In this document: one piece after another, positions 1-10,850 of the stretch | Numbering within the stretch: position 1 is the first letter of the stretch | Layout: each line of letters begins with the position of its first letter | NCBI RefSeq assembly: GCF_036865545.1 | Contig: NZ_CP142208.1 | Span: 3,844,001 to 3,908,000, forward strand | DNA length: 64,000 nt | Source: Erwinia sp. E_sp_B01_1 | GTDB lineage: Bacteria > Pseudomonadota > Gammaproteobacteria > Enterobacterales > Enterobacteriaceae | Reading direction: 5' to 3' | Notes under the pieces: model-generated | Databases searched by the model: none | Told to the model about the DNA's origin: nothing | The model's input: the letters and a program-made list of their open reading frames with translations, nothing else | Made by a program: the position numbers and the translations under genes

Positions 1-427
1 AATAAAAGTGTGAAGCTTTACAGGCTGAAAAACAGATTCGGCGATTAAAATATAATTTCAACTGATGCTTATGCGAAAAGCGTTCCAGTTTTTTCTCTTC
101 TCAGAAATTAAAAGGCAAGTAGCATAATATCAGCAGCCAGCCTTGAAGGGTCAGGATCTGCTTATCCTGCCCCAACTGACAACTGCCTGTTTTATAAACA
201 GTAACGAATGCTGATCGGGGGCAACGCATTAAGTTCGGGCTTCAATACAGGGCAAGGGAGCGATAAAAGCCGGGTCGTCATGCGCCGTTTTGCAGGGTAG
301 AATTGCGCCGTAATCCGGAACTCCCCAAAAGTAGTCAGGGTGTCAGCAACCCGTCAATCTGCGTGGTCTGCATCAGCACCCGCATTATTTCGACCCGCGC
401 CACAGAGCGATTCGTTACAGGAAGATT
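1..427. other. Gene-free region upstream of barA
   Basis: I see no convincing gene in this stretch. Two small inverted repeats are visible: an imperfect one at 148-173 (arms GGGTCAGGAT and ATCCTGCCCC) and a perfect 6-bp stem at 187-201 (CTGTTT, loop TAT, AAACAG). A TATAAT hexamer lies at 51-56 but has no good -35 partner. The barA promoter is probably here, but I cannot place it. In E. coli the neighbour upstream of barA is the divergent rlmD; its start is not visible in this window. Confidence 0.4.
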
Positions 428-3154
428 ATGACCAAATACAGCCTGCGGGCGCGTATGATGATTTTGATTCTGGCTCCCACGCTGATGATTGGACTGATGC
501 TGAGCACCTTTTTTATCGTGCACCGCTATAACGAACTGCAACGCCAGCTGGTGGATGCCGGCGCCAATATCATTGAACCTCTGGCCGTCTCCAGTGAATA
601 TGGCATGACTTTCCACAGCAAAGAGTCGGTTCGCCAGCTGGTCAGTCTCCTGCACCGCCGCCACTCTGATATTGTGCGCTCCATCTCTATTTTTGATGCG
701 CAGAACCAGCTTTTCGTCACCTCGAACTATCATATCAACGCCGAAAAACTGCAGATGCCGACGGGCCAGAAACTGCCTGTCTCCTTCACCTATCAACGCG
801 AAGGCAATTCGGTGATCCTGCGCACGCCGATTGTTTCCGAAAGCTATTATCCGGATGAGTCGCCGGGGGAAGATGCCAAACCCAATGGCAATCCGCTGGG
901 CTATGTGGCGATAGAATTAGATCTGCAATCCGTCCGGTTGCAGCAGTATAAAGAAGTCTTTATTTCCACTCTGCTGCTGCTGTTCTGTCTCTGTCTGGCG
1001 ATGGTATTTGCTTACCGCCTGATGCGTGATGTGACCGGCCCCATCCGGGATATGGTCAGCACGGTTGACCGCATCCGGCGAGGCCAGCTCGACAGCCGGG
1101 TCACCGGCCATATGCTGGGCGAGCTGGACATGCTCAAAAACGGCATCAACTCGATGGCGATGTCGTTAACGGCCTACCACGAAGAGATGCAGCAGAATAT
1201 CGATCAGGCGACTTCCGACCTGCGCGAAACTCTTGAGCAGATGGAGATCCAGAACGTAGAGCTGGATTTAGCCAAAAAACGCGCGCAGGAAGCCGCCAGG
1301 ATTAAATCCGAATTCCTTGCCAATATGTCCCACGAGCTGCGCACGCCGCTGAACGGGGTCATTGGCTTTACCCGTCAGACGCTGAAGACCTCACTGAATA
1401 TTACTCAACGCGACTACCTGCATACCATCGAACGGTCGGCCAACAATCTGTTAAGCATCATCAACGACGTACTGGACTTCTCCAAGCTGGAAGCGGGCAA
1501 GCTGGTGCTGGAAAACATTCCCTTCCCGCTTCGTGCCACGCTGGATGAAGTGGCCGTGTTGCTGGCCCAGTCCGCACATGAAAAAGGGCTTGAACTGACG
1601 CTCTGTATCCAGCCGGACGTGCCGGATAATGCGATTGGCGATCCGCTACGTATTCAGCAAATCATCATTAACCTGCTGGGCAATGCGATCAAATTTACCG
1701 AACGCGGCAATATTGATGTGCGTATTGAGATGCGTTCGCTGAGTACCAATCGCGTCAATCTGGAGGTGCAGATCCACGACACCGGCATTGGTATCTCCGG
1801 CAAGCAGCAGTCACAGCTTTTTCAGGCTTTCCGTCAGGCGGATGCCAGCATCTCCCGCCGTCACGGTGGCACCGGTTTGGGGCTGGTCATCACCCAGAAA
1901 CTGGTCAATGAAATGGGGGGAGAAATATCCCTTCACAGCCGCCTGAACGAAGGTTCAACTTTCTGGTTCAACGTCAATCTGTCCCTGAACCCCAATGCGG
2001 CCAGCTATCCACTGGCGGCAGAGTGCCTCACGGGCAAACGCCTGGCTTATGTGGAGGCAAACAGCGGTGCGGCGAAAGCCACGCTGGAGATGCTGGGCGC
2101 GACGCAGATGGATGTCAGCTACAGCACCACGCTGGATGGATTACCAGAACAGCATTATGACGCGCTGCTGATGGGCCTGCCGGTCACCAAAGCCACCGAC
2201 CAGGAGATATCTTCCGAACTGCTGCTGCCAGCGCTTAAGCGGGCAGACAGCCTGATTATGGCGCTCCCCTGCCAGATGCAGATTTATGCGGAAGAGTTGA
2301 AGTCACGCGGTGTCAGTGCCTGCCTGATCAAACCGGTCAGCCTCACCCGCCTGTTACCGGTGCTGATTGAAAACCACACGCGTGAGACAGATTATCGCCC
2401 GGCTCATCACCGGCTGCCCCTGACGGTGATGGCCGTGGATGATAATCCGGCGAATCTCAAACTGATTGGTGCCCTGCTGGAAGAGCAGGTGGACAGTATT
2501 GTTCTGTGCGACAGCGGTCAGGCGGCAATTCAGCAGGCAAAGGCCCGTGAGCTGGATATTATTCTGATGGATATCCAGATGCCGGATATCGACGGCATCC
2601 GCGCCAGCGAGATTATCCGTACCTACCCGCAGCATAACGCCACCCCGATAGTAGCGGTAACGGCTCATGCGCTGGATGGCGAGCGGGAGCACCTGATCAA
2701 AGCGGGAATGACCGACTATCTCGCCAAGCCAATTGACGAGACCCGCCTGCGTCATCTGCTGGCGCGCTACACGCCGGGCTTGCAGGCGGTAGCGGCAAAA
2801 CTACAGGATGTCCCGGCCTCGCTGGACTGGCAACTGGCGCTGCGTCAGGCGGCGAACAAGCCAGACCTGGCGCGGGACCTGCTGCAGATGCTGGTCGACT
2901 TCCTGCCGGAAGTGCATACGCTGGTGGAGAGCCACATCGCTTCCGGTAATACCCTGGCGCTGCGCGATATTATTCACAAACTGCACGGCAGCGCCAGTTA
3001 CAGCGGCGTGCCAAGGCTGAAGCAGCTTTGCCAGCAACTGGAGCAGGGGCTGCGCAGTGAGAACAGCATTGCTGCCGTCGAGCCGGAGCTGTTTGAGCTG
3101 CTGGACGAGATGGAAAACGTCGCGAAACTGGCAAAAATCAGGCTGGAGTTATAA
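428..3154 (+). CDS. barA: Hybrid sensor histidine kinase BarA
   Basis: BarA is the inner-membrane tripartite sensor kinase that phosphorylates the response regulator UvrY in response to short-chain carboxylates, which turns on csrB/csrC transcription. The 908 residues (E. coli 918) show two membrane segments near residues 10-30 and 175-197 flanking a periplasmic domain. A HAMP linker follows, then the H-box with phospho-acceptor His302 (motif SHELRTPLN), ATP-binding N and G boxes ([10 protein letters not shown]), a receiver domain with Asp715 ([10 protein letters not shown]), and a C-terminal HPt domain with His853 (KLHGS). The ATG at 428 follows AGGAAG with good spacing. The gene is convergent with garK. 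The target sRNA csrB is also in this window, at about 14.4 kb. Confidence 0.97.
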   Translation: MTKYSLRARMMILILAPTLMIGLMLSTFFIVHRYNELQRQLVDAGANIIEPLAVSSEYGMTFHSKESVRQLVSLLHRRHSDIVRSISIFDAQNQLFVTSNYHINAEKLQMPTGQKLPVSFTYQREGNSVILRTPIVSESYYPDESPGEDAKPNGNPLGYVAIELDLQSVRLQQYKEVFISTLLLLFCLCLAMVFAYRLMRDVTGPIRDMVSTVDRIRRGQLDSRVTGHMLGELDMLKNGINSMAMSLTAYHEEMQQNIDQATSDLRETLEQMEIQNVELDLAKKRAQEAARIKSEFLANMSHELRTPLNGVIGFTRQTLKTSLNITQRDYLHTIERSANNLLSIINDVLDFSKLEAGKLVLENIPFPLRATLDEVAVLLAQSAHEKGLELTLCIQPDVPDNAIGDPLRIQQIIINLLGNAIKFTERGNIDVRIEMRSLSTNRVNLEVQIHDTGIGISGKQQSQLFQAFRQADASISRRHGGTGLGLVITQKLVNEMGGEISLHSRLNEGSTFWFNVNLSLNPNAASYPLAAECLTGKRLAYVEANSGAAKATLEMLGATQMDVSYSTTLDGLPEQHYDALLMGLPVTKATDQEISSELLLPALKRADSLIMALPCQMQIYAEELKSRGVSACLIKPVSLTRLLPVLIENHTRETDYRPAHHRLPLTVMAVDDNPANLKLIGALLEEQVDSIVLCDSGQAAIQQAKARELDIILMDIQMPDIDGIRASEIIRTYPQHNATPIVAVTAHALDGEREHLIKAGMTDYLAKPIDETRLRHLLARYTPGLQAVAAKLQDVPASLDWQLALRQAANKPDLARDLLQMLVDFLPEVHTLVESHIASGNTLALRDIIHKLHGSASYSGVPRLKQLCQQLEQGLRSENSIAAVEPELFELLDEMENVAKLAKIRLEL

Positions 3155-3309
3155 CGGACACCGGCTGTTGATGGATGAGAATCCGGCGATGTGGAAGATG
3201 GCAGGTTATCCGGCAACGTGGCTGACTGCCGTTAATCCGCTAAGGATGCTGACGAATAATGCGGATGTTTTTGGCTGGCCAGAGATCCTGAGCGGTCACA
3301 AACCGGGCG

Positions 3310-3334
3310 CTTCGCCGCCGGGAGAGCGGCGAAG
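3310..3334. terminator. Hairpin between convergent barA and garK
   Basis: A perfect 9-bp inverted repeat (CTTCGCCGC, loop CGGGAGA, GCGGCGAAG) sits 14 bp beyond the garK stop, in the 193-bp gap shared with barA. No T-tract follows on either strand. It is therefore either a weak bidirectional terminator or an RNA 3'-end protecting stem. Confidence 0.5.
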
Positions 3335-3347
3335 AACAGGCCAGCCT

Positions 3348-4496
3348 TCAGGAAGAGTGGAGAGATTGCCCCATCGCCAGGGTTGCAGCAATATTGCGCG
3401 CGCTGAGGCGAACATTTTCTGCGGCGTTATCCAGCGCCTCTTCCAGCGTGCAGATGGTATAAAGCACGCTGAACACCGCATCCAGACCGTGCTGATGCAC
3501 CACCCCCACATCCTTTGTCAGGCTGCCAGCAATGCCAATAACCGGTTTGTTGTAGCGCTTAGCCACTTTAGCCACGCCAATCGGCACTTTGCCGTGAATG
3601 GTCTGACTGTCAATCCGGCCTTCGCCGGTAATAACCAGCGTCGCATCTTTGACCAGTTCGTCCAGCCCCAGCGCCTCCGTGACAATCTCAATCCCCCGAC
3701 GCAGTTCAGCCTGGCAAAAAGCATGTAAAGCCACGCCCATACCGCCAGCCGCTCCGCCACCGGCGATCGAAAGCACATCAATATCCAGATCGCGACGGAT
3801 CACTTCAGCATAGTGGGCCAGCGCATTATCAAGTTGCTTAACCAGCTCAGCAGTAGCCCCTTTTTGCGGCCCGAATACCGCAGAAGCCCCCTCCTCGCCC
3901 AGCAGTGGATTGGTCACATCACAGGCCACTTCAAAGCGACAGTGTTTAATACGCGGATCGAACTGGCTCATATCAATGCTGGCCAATTCTGGCAATTGTC
4001 CACCGCCATAGCCAATCTGCCTGCCTTCTTTATTCAGCAGTTGAGCGCCCAGCGCCTGAACCATCCCTGAGCCGCCATCGTTGGTGGCGCTGCCGCCAAT
4101 ACCGATGATGAAATGCTCCACACCTTTATCCAGGGCATTACGGATCAGTTCTCCGGTGCCGTAAGAGGTGGTGATCAAAGGATCGCGCTGTGCAGCAGGC
4201 ACCAGTTCCAGTCCGCTGGCTGCCGCCATTTCGATATAGGCACAGCTTTCATCGCCTGACAGGCCATAAAAGGCGTTAACGGTGTCGCCCAGCGGGCCGG
4301 TGACATCAAGCCTGACAATTTTGCCATCGGTAGCCGCCACCATCGCTTCAACAGTTCCCTCTCCGCCATCTGCCACCGGCAGCTTGACGTAGTGCGCGTC
4401 GGGAAAAATCTCGCGAAATCCCAGCTCGATCTGTGTGGCGACCTGCTGAGCCGACAGGCTCTCTTTATATGAATCCGGTGCGATTACTATTTTCAT
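3348..4496 (-). CDS. garK: Glycerate 2-kinase GarK
   Basis: GarK phosphorylates D-glycerate to 2-phosphoglycerate, the last step of the glucarate/galactarate route into glycolysis. It is cytoplasmic. The 382-residue protein (E. coli GarK 381) begins MKIVIAPDSYKESLSA, the signature of type I glycerate kinases. It keeps the glycine-rich stretches ADGGEGT near residue 45 and GIGGSATNDGGSG near residue 135, and GEGRIDSQT near residue 290. It is the last gene of the gudP-gudX-gudD-garL-garR-garK array and is separated from garR by 75 bp, a gap that holds a short CCGGC/GCCGG stem at 4543-4562. The paralogue glxK is an alternative name for the same family, but the neighbours garL and garR favour garK. 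Confidence 0.93.
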   Translation of the reverse strand: MKIVIAPDSYKESLSAQQVATQIELGFREIFPDAHYVKLPVADGGEGTVEAMVAATDGKIVRLDVTGPLGDTVNAFYGLSGDESCAYIEMAAASGLELVPAAQRDPLITTSYGTGELIRNALDKGVEHFIIGIGGSATNDGGSGMVQALGAQLLNKEGRQIGYGGGQLPELASIDMSQFDPRIKHCRFEVACDVTNPLLGEEGASAVFGPQKGATAELVKQLDNALAHYAEVIRRDLDIDVLSIAGGGAAGGMGVALHAFCQAELRRGIEIVTEALGLDELVKDATLVITGEGRIDSQTIHGKVPIGVAKVAKRYNKPVIGIAGSLTKDVGVVHQHGLDAVFSVLYTICTLEEALDNAAENVRLSARNIAATLAMGQSLHSS

Positions 4497-4571
4497 ACGG
4501 TATCCCGGCGCGTTGATCTGGCCTCAACCAAATGTGCAGATGCCGGCCTGCGGACAAGCCGGAACACAAAG

Positions 4572-5456
4572 CTATTTGCGGATTTCCACCTGCGCTAACT
4601 TCTCATAATAGCAAGCCAGCGCGCTGTGGTCGGCCGTGCCCAGCCCATCGGCTCGCAGTGCCTGCATCATCTCCATCACCGCCGCCGTTAGTGGCAACTG
4701 CGCACCCACACCGTGTGAGGTGTCCAGCGCGTTAGCTAAATCTTTGATATGCAGATCGATGCGGAAGCCCGGTTTGAAATTACGATCCATCACCATTGGC
4801 GCTTTGGCATCCAGCACCGTGCTGCCCGCCAGCCCGCCACGGATAGCCTGATAAACCAGGTCGGGATTGACGCCGGCTTTGGTTGCCAGGGTCAGCGCTT
4901 CTGACATCGCGGCAATGTTCAGCGCCACAATGACCTGATTCGCCAGCTTGGTCACGTTACCGGCACCGATGTCACCGGTATGGACCACCGATCCGGCCAT
5001 CGCTTTCATGATGTCGAAACACTTATCAAACAACTCTTTATCACCGCCCACCATCACCGACAGCGTGCCTTCGATAGCTTTAGGCTCCCCGCCGCTGACC
5101 GGGGCATCCAGCAGGGCGATATCTTTCTTCGCCAGCTCATCATGAATTTCGCGGCTGGCCAGGGGGGCGATGGAACTCATATCAATCACGATGGTGCCAG
5201 GCTTCGCGCCCTGAATCACGCTGTTCTCACCCAGCAATGCCTCTTTTACCTGGGGGGAGTTAGGCAGCATGGTGATGATCACATCACTCTGCTCCGCCAC
5301 CTCTTTTGCACTGCCCGCAACCGTGGCACCCACGCTGACCAGCTCGGCTTCGTTTTCCTGATTGTGATCGCGCACAATCAGGGTGTAACCCGCTTTAACC
5401 AGATTTTTGCTCATGGGTTTGCCCATGATGCCCAGACCAATAAAGCCAATTTTCAT
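4572..5456 (-). CDS. garR: 2-hydroxy-3-oxopropionate (tartronate semialdehyde) reductase GarR
   Basis: GarR reduces tartronate semialdehyde, released by GarL, to D-glycerate using NAD(P)H. The 294 residues equal the E. coli length. The N-terminus [19 protein letters not shown] is the Rossmann dinucleotide-binding motif of the beta-hydroxyacid dehydrogenase family. The substrate motif [10 protein letters not shown] follows near residue 118, and the catalytic lysine lies in GNVTKLANQ near residue 170. The start is preceded by GGAG with about 9 nt spacing. It overlaps the garL stop by 4 bp (ATGA), so the two are very likely translationally coupled. Confidence 0.96.
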   Translation of the reverse strand: MKIGFIGLGIMGKPMSKNLVKAGYTLIVRDHNQENEAELVSVGATVAGSAKEVAEQSDVIITMLPNSPQVKEALLGENSVIQGAKPGTIVIDMSSIAPLASREIHDELAKKDIALLDAPVSGGEPKAIEGTLSVMVGGDKELFDKCFDIMKAMAGSVVHTGDIGAGNVTKLANQVIVALNIAAMSEALTLATKAGVNPDLVYQAIRGGLAGSTVLDAKAPMVMDRNFKPGFRIDLHIKDLANALDTSHGVGAQLPLTAAVMEMMQALRADGLGTADHSALACYYEKLAQVEIRK

Positions 5457-6253
5457 TTTAAATTCTCCAGTTCAGGTGGGTTATTTTTGAAGCGGTCGCA
5501 CAGTGCCTGAGTGGCACCCCGGAAAACGCCCAGATCGCTGCCGACGGCAACAAATCCGGCACCCCACTCCAGATAGCGACGGGCATCGGCTTCCACCGGA
5601 GCCAGAATACCGCTGGGTTTTCCTGCGGCTTTTGCCCGCTCGAACAGGTATTTGATCACTTTGAGCACTTCCGGATGGGCGGGCTGGCCGAGATAGCCCA
5701 GGGCCGCAGACAAATCGCCTGGCCCGACAAATATCCCGTCCACACCATCAACAGCGGCTATGGCATCAATATTGTCGACGCCCTGCTGCGTTTCGATCTG
5801 CACCAACACCGTGATGTTGTCGTTAACGGTGTTGTTGTAGTCAGGGACCGTGCCGTACATGTTGCTGCGATGTGAAACGGACACCCCGCGGATGCCCGCA
5901 GGAGGATAACGGGTTGAAGCCACCGCGCGGATCGCTTCTGCTTCGGTCTCTACGAAAGGCACCAGGAAATTCGAGAAGCCAATGTCCAGCAGGCGCTTGA
6001 TGATCACCGGCTCATTGGTGGGTGGACGAACGACCGGCGCGCTGACGCTGCCTTTCAGTGCCATCAGCTGCGGCACAAAAGTGGTGATGTCATTAGGGGC
6101 GTGCTCGCCGTCCAGCACCAGCCAGTCAAAGCCTGCCAGTCCCAGGACTTCGGTGGTCAGCGGGTTAGCCAGGGCGCACCAGCTGCCAATCAACGTTTCT
6201 CCGGCCAGCAGGCGCTGACGAAAGCTGTTGGGGTTATTCAGATAGCTCATCAT
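5453..6253 (-). CDS. garL: 2-dehydro-3-deoxyglucarate aldolase GarL
   Basis: GarL is a Mg2+-dependent class II aldolase of the HpcH/HpaI family. It splits 5-keto-4-deoxy-D-glucarate into pyruvate and tartronate semialdehyde. Landmarks are [13 protein letters not shown] near residue 45, [11 protein letters not shown] near residue 130, [11 protein letters not shown] near 160 and [14 protein letters not shown] near 180. The frame is open to 6304, but I place the start at the ATG at 6253 because AGGAG lies 6 nt upstream and this gives 266 residues, close to the E. coli 256; a second ATG follows directly at 6250. The stop overlaps the garR start. Confidence 0.95.
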   Translation of the reverse strand: MMSYLNNPNSFRQRLLAGETLIGSWCALANPLTTEVLGLAGFDWLVLDGEHAPNDITTFVPQLMALKGSVSAPVVRPPTNEPVIIKRLLDIGFSNFLVPFVETEAEAIRAVASTRYPPAGIRGVSVSHRSNMYGTVPDYNNTVNDNITVLVQIETQQGVDNIDAIAAVDGVDGIFVGPGDLSAALGYLGQPAHPEVLKVIKYLFERAKAAGKPSGILAPVEADARRYLEWGAGFVAVGSDLGVFRGATQALCDRFKNNPPELENLK

Positions 6254-6272
6254 AAACTCCTGTGAAGTAGAA

Positions 6273-7613
6273 TCAGCGCACCAGGCAGGGGCGTTTGTTA
6301 TCAAAAGTCCAGTTCGGGATCAGGAACTGCATGGCCTGCGCATCATCGCGCGCGCCCAGTCCGTGCTTAAGATAGAGCTCGTGGGCCCGCATCACTTTGT
6401 CCATATCCAGCTCCACACCCAGTCCCGGCGTCTGCGGAACCTGTACCATGCCACCTTTGATTTGCAGCGGTTCACGGCTCAGCCCCTGATTGCCTTCCTG
6501 CCAGATCCAGTGGGTATCAATGGCGGTGATTTTGCCAGGCGCAGCGGCGGCCACATGGGTGAACATCGCCAGCGAAATATCGAAATGGTTATTGGAGTGT
6601 GAACCCCAGGTGAGGCCAAAGTCATGGCACATCTGCGCCACGCGGACAGAGCCCTGCATGGTCCAGAAGTGCGGGTCGGCCAGCGGGATATCGACCGATT
6701 GCAAAGACAAAGTATGGCCCATCTGTCGCCAGTCAGTGGCAATCATATTGGTCGCGGTAGGCAGGCCGGTCGCCCGGCGGAATTCGGCCATCACTTCACG
6801 GCCAGAATATCCCTGCTCTGCACCACAGGGATCCTCAGCGTAAGCGAGCACGCCTTTCAGCTGTTTGCCCAGCCCGATGGCTTCGTTCAGCGACCAGGCA
6901 CCGTTAGGATCCAGGGTAATTCGGGCTTCCGGGAAACGTTTATGCAGGGCAGTGACCGCTTCGGCTTCTTCACTGCCCGCCAGCACGCCGCCTTTGAGTT
7001 TGAAGTCGTTAAAACCATATTTTTCGTAAGCAGCTTCAGCCAGGCGGACTACCGCATCAGGTGTTAACGCCTCTTCATGGCGCAGGCGATACCAGTCGCA
7101 GCTTTCATCCGGCTGGCTCTGATAGGGCAAATCCGTCTTGCGACGGTCGCCAACGTAAAACAGGTAGCCCAGCATCTCGACCCGATCGCGCTGTTGGCCA
7201 TCGCCCAGCAGCGATGCCACGTTCACACCCAGATGCTGGCCCAGCAGATCCAGCAGCGCCGCTTCAATGCCGGTGACGACATGAATAGTGGTGCGTAAAT
7301 CAAAGGTCTGGTTTCCCCGGCCAGTTGCGTCGCGGTCAGCAAATGTCTGGCGAACCAGGCTCAGCAGGTTTTTATACTCGCCCAGCCCATGGCCGGTAAT
7401 CAGCGAAGCCGCCTCTTCCAGCGTCTTGCGAATTTTTTCGCCGCCGGGAATTTCACCGACGCCGGTATGCCCGGAATTGTCTTTGATGATGACAATGTTG
7501 CGGGTGAAAAACGGCGCATGGGCACCGCTGAGATTAAGCAACATGCTGTCGTGACCAGCCACAGGGATAACCTGCATTTCCGTCACTACGGGGGTGCCTG
7601 TAATCGAAGTCAT
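6273..7613 (-). CDS. gudD: Glucarate dehydratase GudD
   Basis: GudD dehydrates D-glucarate (and L-idarate) to 5-keto-4-deoxyglucarate. It belongs to the enolase superfamily, glucarate dehydratase group. The 446 residues match E. coli GudD in length. The catalytic set is present at the E. coli numbering: Lys205 and Lys207 (DFKLKGG), metal ligands Asp235, Glu266 and Asn289, and His339 ([10 protein letters not shown]). The C-terminus [10 protein letters not shown] is the typical GudD ending. The start has AAGGAAG upstream. It lies 26 bp after gudX in the same operon. Confidence 0.97.
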   Translation of the reverse strand: MTSITGTPVVTEMQVIPVAGHDSMLLNLSGAHAPFFTRNIVIIKDNSGHTGVGEIPGGEKIRKTLEEAASLITGHGLGEYKNLLSLVRQTFADRDATGRGNQTFDLRTTIHVVTGIEAALLDLLGQHLGVNVASLLGDGQQRDRVEMLGYLFYVGDRRKTDLPYQSQPDESCDWYRLRHEEALTPDAVVRLAEAAYEKYGFNDFKLKGGVLAGSEEAEAVTALHKRFPEARITLDPNGAWSLNEAIGLGKQLKGVLAYAEDPCGAEQGYSGREVMAEFRRATGLPTATNMIATDWRQMGHTLSLQSVDIPLADPHFWTMQGSVRVAQMCHDFGLTWGSHSNNHFDISLAMFTHVAAAAPGKITAIDTHWIWQEGNQGLSREPLQIKGGMVQVPQTPGLGVELDMDKVMRAHELYLKHGLGARDDAQAMQFLIPNWTFDNKRPCLVR

Positions 7614-7639
7614 ACGTCTTCCTTCTACCGGATTAGGGT

Positions 7640-8977
7640 TCAGCGTCCAAAGGCCGGGCGTTTACGATCGAAAGTCCAGCCGGGGACCAGGTATTGCATT
7701 GAAGCGGCGTCATTACGGGAGCCACCCGGCAGCGATTTATAGAGCGCGTGGGCTTTTTCAATCTGTGCCCAGTCCAGCTCGACACCCAGGCCTGGCGCAT
7801 CCGGCACGGCAATTTTGCCGTTACGGATTTGCAGCGGATTTTTGGTCAGACGCTGATCGCCTTCCTGCCAGATCCAGTGCGTATCAATCGCGGTGGGTTT
7901 ACCCGGTGCCGCTGCGCCAACGTGGGTGAACATCGCCAGAGAAATATCGAAGTGATTGTTGGAGTGACAGCCCCAGGTCAGCCCCCAGTCGTCACAGAGT
8001 TGCGCCACACGAACAGCGCCACTGAGGGTCCAGAAATGCGGGTCTGCCAGCGGGATATCGACAGCATTAAGCATCACTGCATGATTCATCTCGCGCCAGT
8101 TAGTGGCGATCATATTGGTCGCCACGGGCAGGCCAGTCGCGCGCCGGAATTCGGCCATCACTTCGCGGCCTGAATAGCCCTGCTCTGCGCCACAGGGGTC
8201 TTCGGCATAGGTCAGAATGCCCTGCATGTCTTTGCACAGTGCGATGGCTTCATCCAGCAACCAGGCCCCGTTGGGATCGACGGTTATCCTGGCGTCAGGG
8301 AATCGCTTCTTCATCTCCCTGATGGCCTCAATCTCCTGCTCGCCGGGCAGAACGCCGCCTTTGAGCTTGAAGTCTTTGAAGCCATATTTATCCTGGGCGG
8401 CTTCCGCCAGGCGAACCACGGCAGCACTGTCCATCGCTTTCTGATGGCGCAGGTGATACCAGTCGTGCCCGGCCTTCTCACCCGTCAGGTAAGGAAGATC
8501 GGTTTTTTCACGGTCGCCGATATAAAACAGGTAGCCCAGCACGGTGACTTCATCGCGCTGTTTACCCGGCCCCAGCAGTTCCGCTACCGGCACATTCAGA
8601 CACTGGCCGAGCAGATCCAGCAGCGCGGCTTCCAGTGCGGCCACTGCATTAACCCGCAGCTCAAACGTCCAGGCCCCTTTACCAAAAGTATCGAAGTCGG
8701 CGGACTGATTCCCCTGGTGCACTTCCTGCACCAGGCGGTTCATCCTCGCCACTTCCCGACCTTTAACCTGAGGGATGGCATCCATCAGCGTCTGATAAAT
8801 GGTCTCGCCGCCCGGCGCTTCCCCCACGCCGGTATGCCCGGCGCTGTCGGTCAGCACAACAATGTTCCGGGTGAAGTAGGCACCATGTGCGCCGCCAATA
8901 TTCAGCAACATGCTGTCATGGCCTGCCACAGGGATAACTTTCATATCAGTAATGACCGGACTGCTTTGCGTCGTCAT
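7640..8977 (-). CDS. gudX: Glucarate dehydratase-related protein GudX
   Basis: This is the second enolase-superfamily member of the operon, 445 residues, closely resembling E. coli GudX (YgcY) through its ending [10 protein letters not shown]. It is clearly a paralogue of GudD. The lysine pair (DFKLKGG, Lys204/Lys206) and the CHSNNHFD histidine are intact, so it is not a dead copy by motif. As known for the family, E. coli GudX has weak or uncertain glucarate dehydratase activity, so its role beside GudD is unclear. It lies 8 bp after gudP, and AGGACGAG precedes its ATG. Confidence 0.95.
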   Translation of the reverse strand: MTTQSSPVITDMKVIPVAGHDSMLLNIGGAHGAYFTRNIVVLTDSAGHTGVGEAPGGETIYQTLMDAIPQVKGREVARMNRLVQEVHQGNQSADFDTFGKGAWTFELRVNAVAALEAALLDLLGQCLNVPVAELLGPGKQRDEVTVLGYLFYIGDREKTDLPYLTGEKAGHDWYHLRHQKAMDSAAVVRLAEAAQDKYGFKDFKLKGGVLPGEQEIEAIREMKKRFPDARITVDPNGAWLLDEAIALCKDMQGILTYAEDPCGAEQGYSGREVMAEFRRATGLPVATNMIATNWREMNHAVMLNAVDIPLADPHFWTLSGAVRVAQLCDDWGLTWGCHSNNHFDISLAMFTHVGAAAPGKPTAIDTHWIWQEGDQRLTKNPLQIRNGKIAVPDAPGLGVELDWAQIEKAHALYKSLPGGSRNDAASMQYLVPGWTFDRKRPAFGR

Positions 8978-8986
8978 ATCTCGTCC

Positions 8987-10330
8987 TTACAGATGTTTCA
9001 GTTCAATGCGTTTGATATCTTTAACCAGCACCAGGTAGCTGAGCACGGCTACAAAGGCATGGATACCGACATAAATCAGCGCGCCGTTATAGGAGCCCGT
9101 GGAGGCGATGATGTAGCCGATGGCGATAGGCGTTACGATGCCGGAGATGTTGCCGAACATATTGAACAGTCCCCCGCTCAGCCCACTGATCTCTTTCGGT
9201 GCGGTATCGGCCATGACTGCCCAGCCCAGCGCACCCACGCCTTTGCCGAAGAACGCCAGCGCCATAAAGAACACCACCACCCATTCGGTTTCGGTGTAAT
9301 TACAGAACACCATAGAGATGGAGAGCAGCATACCCAGTACGATCGGGGTTTTACGGGCGATATTCAGTGAGCCGGTTTTACGCATCAGCCAGTCAGAGAT
9401 AATCCCGCCCAGCACGCCGCCGAGGAAGCCGCAGATCGCCGGAACAGAGGCGATGATGCCCGCCTTGAGAATGGACATCCCCCTGGCCTGAACCAGATAA
9501 ACCGGGAACCAGGTAATAAAGAAGTAGGTTAAAGCGTTGATGCAGTACTGCCCCAGATAGATCCCCAGCATCATTCGTGACGTGACTAACTGTTTGATCT
9601 GGAATTTTTTCTCAGCCCAGCTGACTTTTCGCTCTGATTTCTTCTGATCCATGTTGATCAGCGCGCCGCCCTGTTCCATGTATTCCAGTTCAGCTTTGTT
9701 CACGCCCGGATGATCGTTGGGATCGTGGATCACTTTCAGCCAGATAAAGCTGATGATGATCCCCAGCCCGCCCATAAACCAGAACACGTGAGCCCAGCCC
9801 ACTTCCGATACCAGCCAGCCCATAATTGGCGCGAAGATAACCGTGGCGAAATACTGTGCGGAGTTAAAGATAGCCACCGCAGTACCACGCTCCTGCGCGG
9901 GGAACCAGGCGGCGACAATGCGACTGTTACCCGGGAAAGAGGGCGCTTCTGCCAGCCCGACCATAAAGCGCAGCATAAACAGCGTGACGATAACGGCTGC
10001 GCCGCTGAACACATCCACAAAACCCTGCAGCAGCGTAAACAGCGACCAGAGGAAAATACTCCAGAAGTAGACACGTTTGGATCCGAAGCGGTCCAACAGC
10101 CAGCCGCCGGGAATTTGGCCAATCACATAGGCCCAGGAGAACGCGGAGAAGATATAGCCCAACCCTACCGCATCCAGGCCAATATCTTTGGACATTGCAG
10201 AACCGGCAATCGCTATGGTGGCGCGGTCCCCGTAGTTGAAAGAGGTGACGATAAATAACATCACCACTATCCAGTAGCGAGCTTTAGTTCTTTTTTGCAC
10301 GTCGCTCACAGTACTGCTGATTGAATTCAT
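8987..10330 (-). CDS. gudP: D-glucarate/galactarate MFS transporter GudP
   Basis: GudP is a proton-coupled uptake carrier of the anion:cation symporter branch of the major facilitator superfamily, in the inner membrane. The 447 residues (E. coli 450) contain twelve predicted hydrophobic segments and the conserved N-terminal block RYWIVVMLFIVTSFNYGDRA. WLLDRFGSKRVYFWS is the MFS loop 2-3 signature. It is the promoter-proximal gene of the gud/gar array; AGGAG lies upstream of its ATG. No separate garP was seen, so GudP may import both aldarates here. Confidence 0.95.
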   Translation of the reverse strand: MNSISSTVSDVQKRTKARYWIVVMLFIVTSFNYGDRATIAIAGSAMSKDIGLDAVGLGYIFSAFSWAYVIGQIPGGWLLDRFGSKRVYFWSIFLWSLFTLLQGFVDVFSGAAVIVTLFMLRFMVGLAEAPSFPGNSRIVAAWFPAQERGTAVAIFNSAQYFATVIFAPIMGWLVSEVGWAHVFWFMGGLGIIISFIWLKVIHDPNDHPGVNKAELEYMEQGGALINMDQKKSERKVSWAEKKFQIKQLVTSRMMLGIYLGQYCINALTYFFITWFPVYLVQARGMSILKAGIIASVPAICGFLGGVLGGIISDWLMRKTGSLNIARKTPIVLGMLLSISMVFCNYTETEWVVVFFMALAFFGKGVGALGWAVMADTAPKEISGLSGGLFNMFGNISGIVTPIAIGYIIASTGSYNGALIYVGIHAFVAVLSYLVLVKDIKRIELKHL

Positions 10331-10850
10331 GATGCACTCCTGAAATATTGCGGTCAGGCAAACTCACTCTGAAATGCATACACATCGCGTTGGGTATCAG
10401 AATGACGTTAAGTTAAACACAGCGATTATTTTGCAGAAGACTTAACAGGCAGCGTGGAAACATTATCGTTCTGTTCGGTAAAAATTATAGGAACAGCGCG
10501 GGCAGAACACATCGGTCATCAGCCCTGGAAAATAACTTAATAACACGCATTCTTATGGCGTATGCACAACCGCCTGCGCTCTGGCTCACGGAACATCACC
10601 GTTCTGCGGAGGCCATCACAGTCCGGTGCGTTACCCCTTGCCTTTGTGAGCGTTCTCACTGATATCTGTACGTATGCCTTAAAACAAGCGGCTTAACGGC
10701 GCACTATGTCAGACATCTGCATAATGTTTTTCCTGAAGCGGGCTTTTATACTGGTCCGCAGCAGAATACTTATTACCCACAGCCGGACTCATCATTTCTC
10801 AGGCAGCGCCAAAATGCCTTTTCATTCCCACTTTCAGGACTTGTCGAGCA
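10331..10850. promoter_or_regulatory. Divergent control region between gudP and garD
   Basis: This 520-bp gap separates the two divergent aldarate transcription units and must hold both promoters. The one site I can support is a CRP-like palindrome at 10645-10660. In E. coli the aldarate genes are activated by CdaR (SdaR); I cannot point to a CdaR operator from sequence alone. No open reading frame of interest is seen here. Confidence 0.6.
10645..10660 (+). promoter_or_regulatory. Candidate cAMP-CRP site upstream of garD
   Basis: The sequence TGTGAGCGTTCTCACT matches the CRP consensus TGTGA-N6-TCACA at nine of ten core positions. It lies about 190 bp before the garD start and about 315 bp before gudP, so it could serve either direction. 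CRP control of sugar-acid catabolism would be expected. Confidence 0.5.

Noticed and set aside
547..554. GCTGGTGG octamers (Chi-like), for example at 547, 2920, 12799 and 18179
   Set aside because: The octamer is common in coding DNA of this base composition; no orientation or clustering signal could be shown by eye.
3057..3728. 223-residue plus-strand frame spanning the end of barA and the garK 3' half
   Set aside because: Its sequence is low-complexity Arg/His-rich, as expected of an antisense shadow, and it overlaps two strongly supported genes.
8444..9370. 308-residue plus-strand frame opposite gudX and gudP
   Set aside because: It is antisense to two clear orthologues, has no recognisable domain, and has no ribosome binding site of note.
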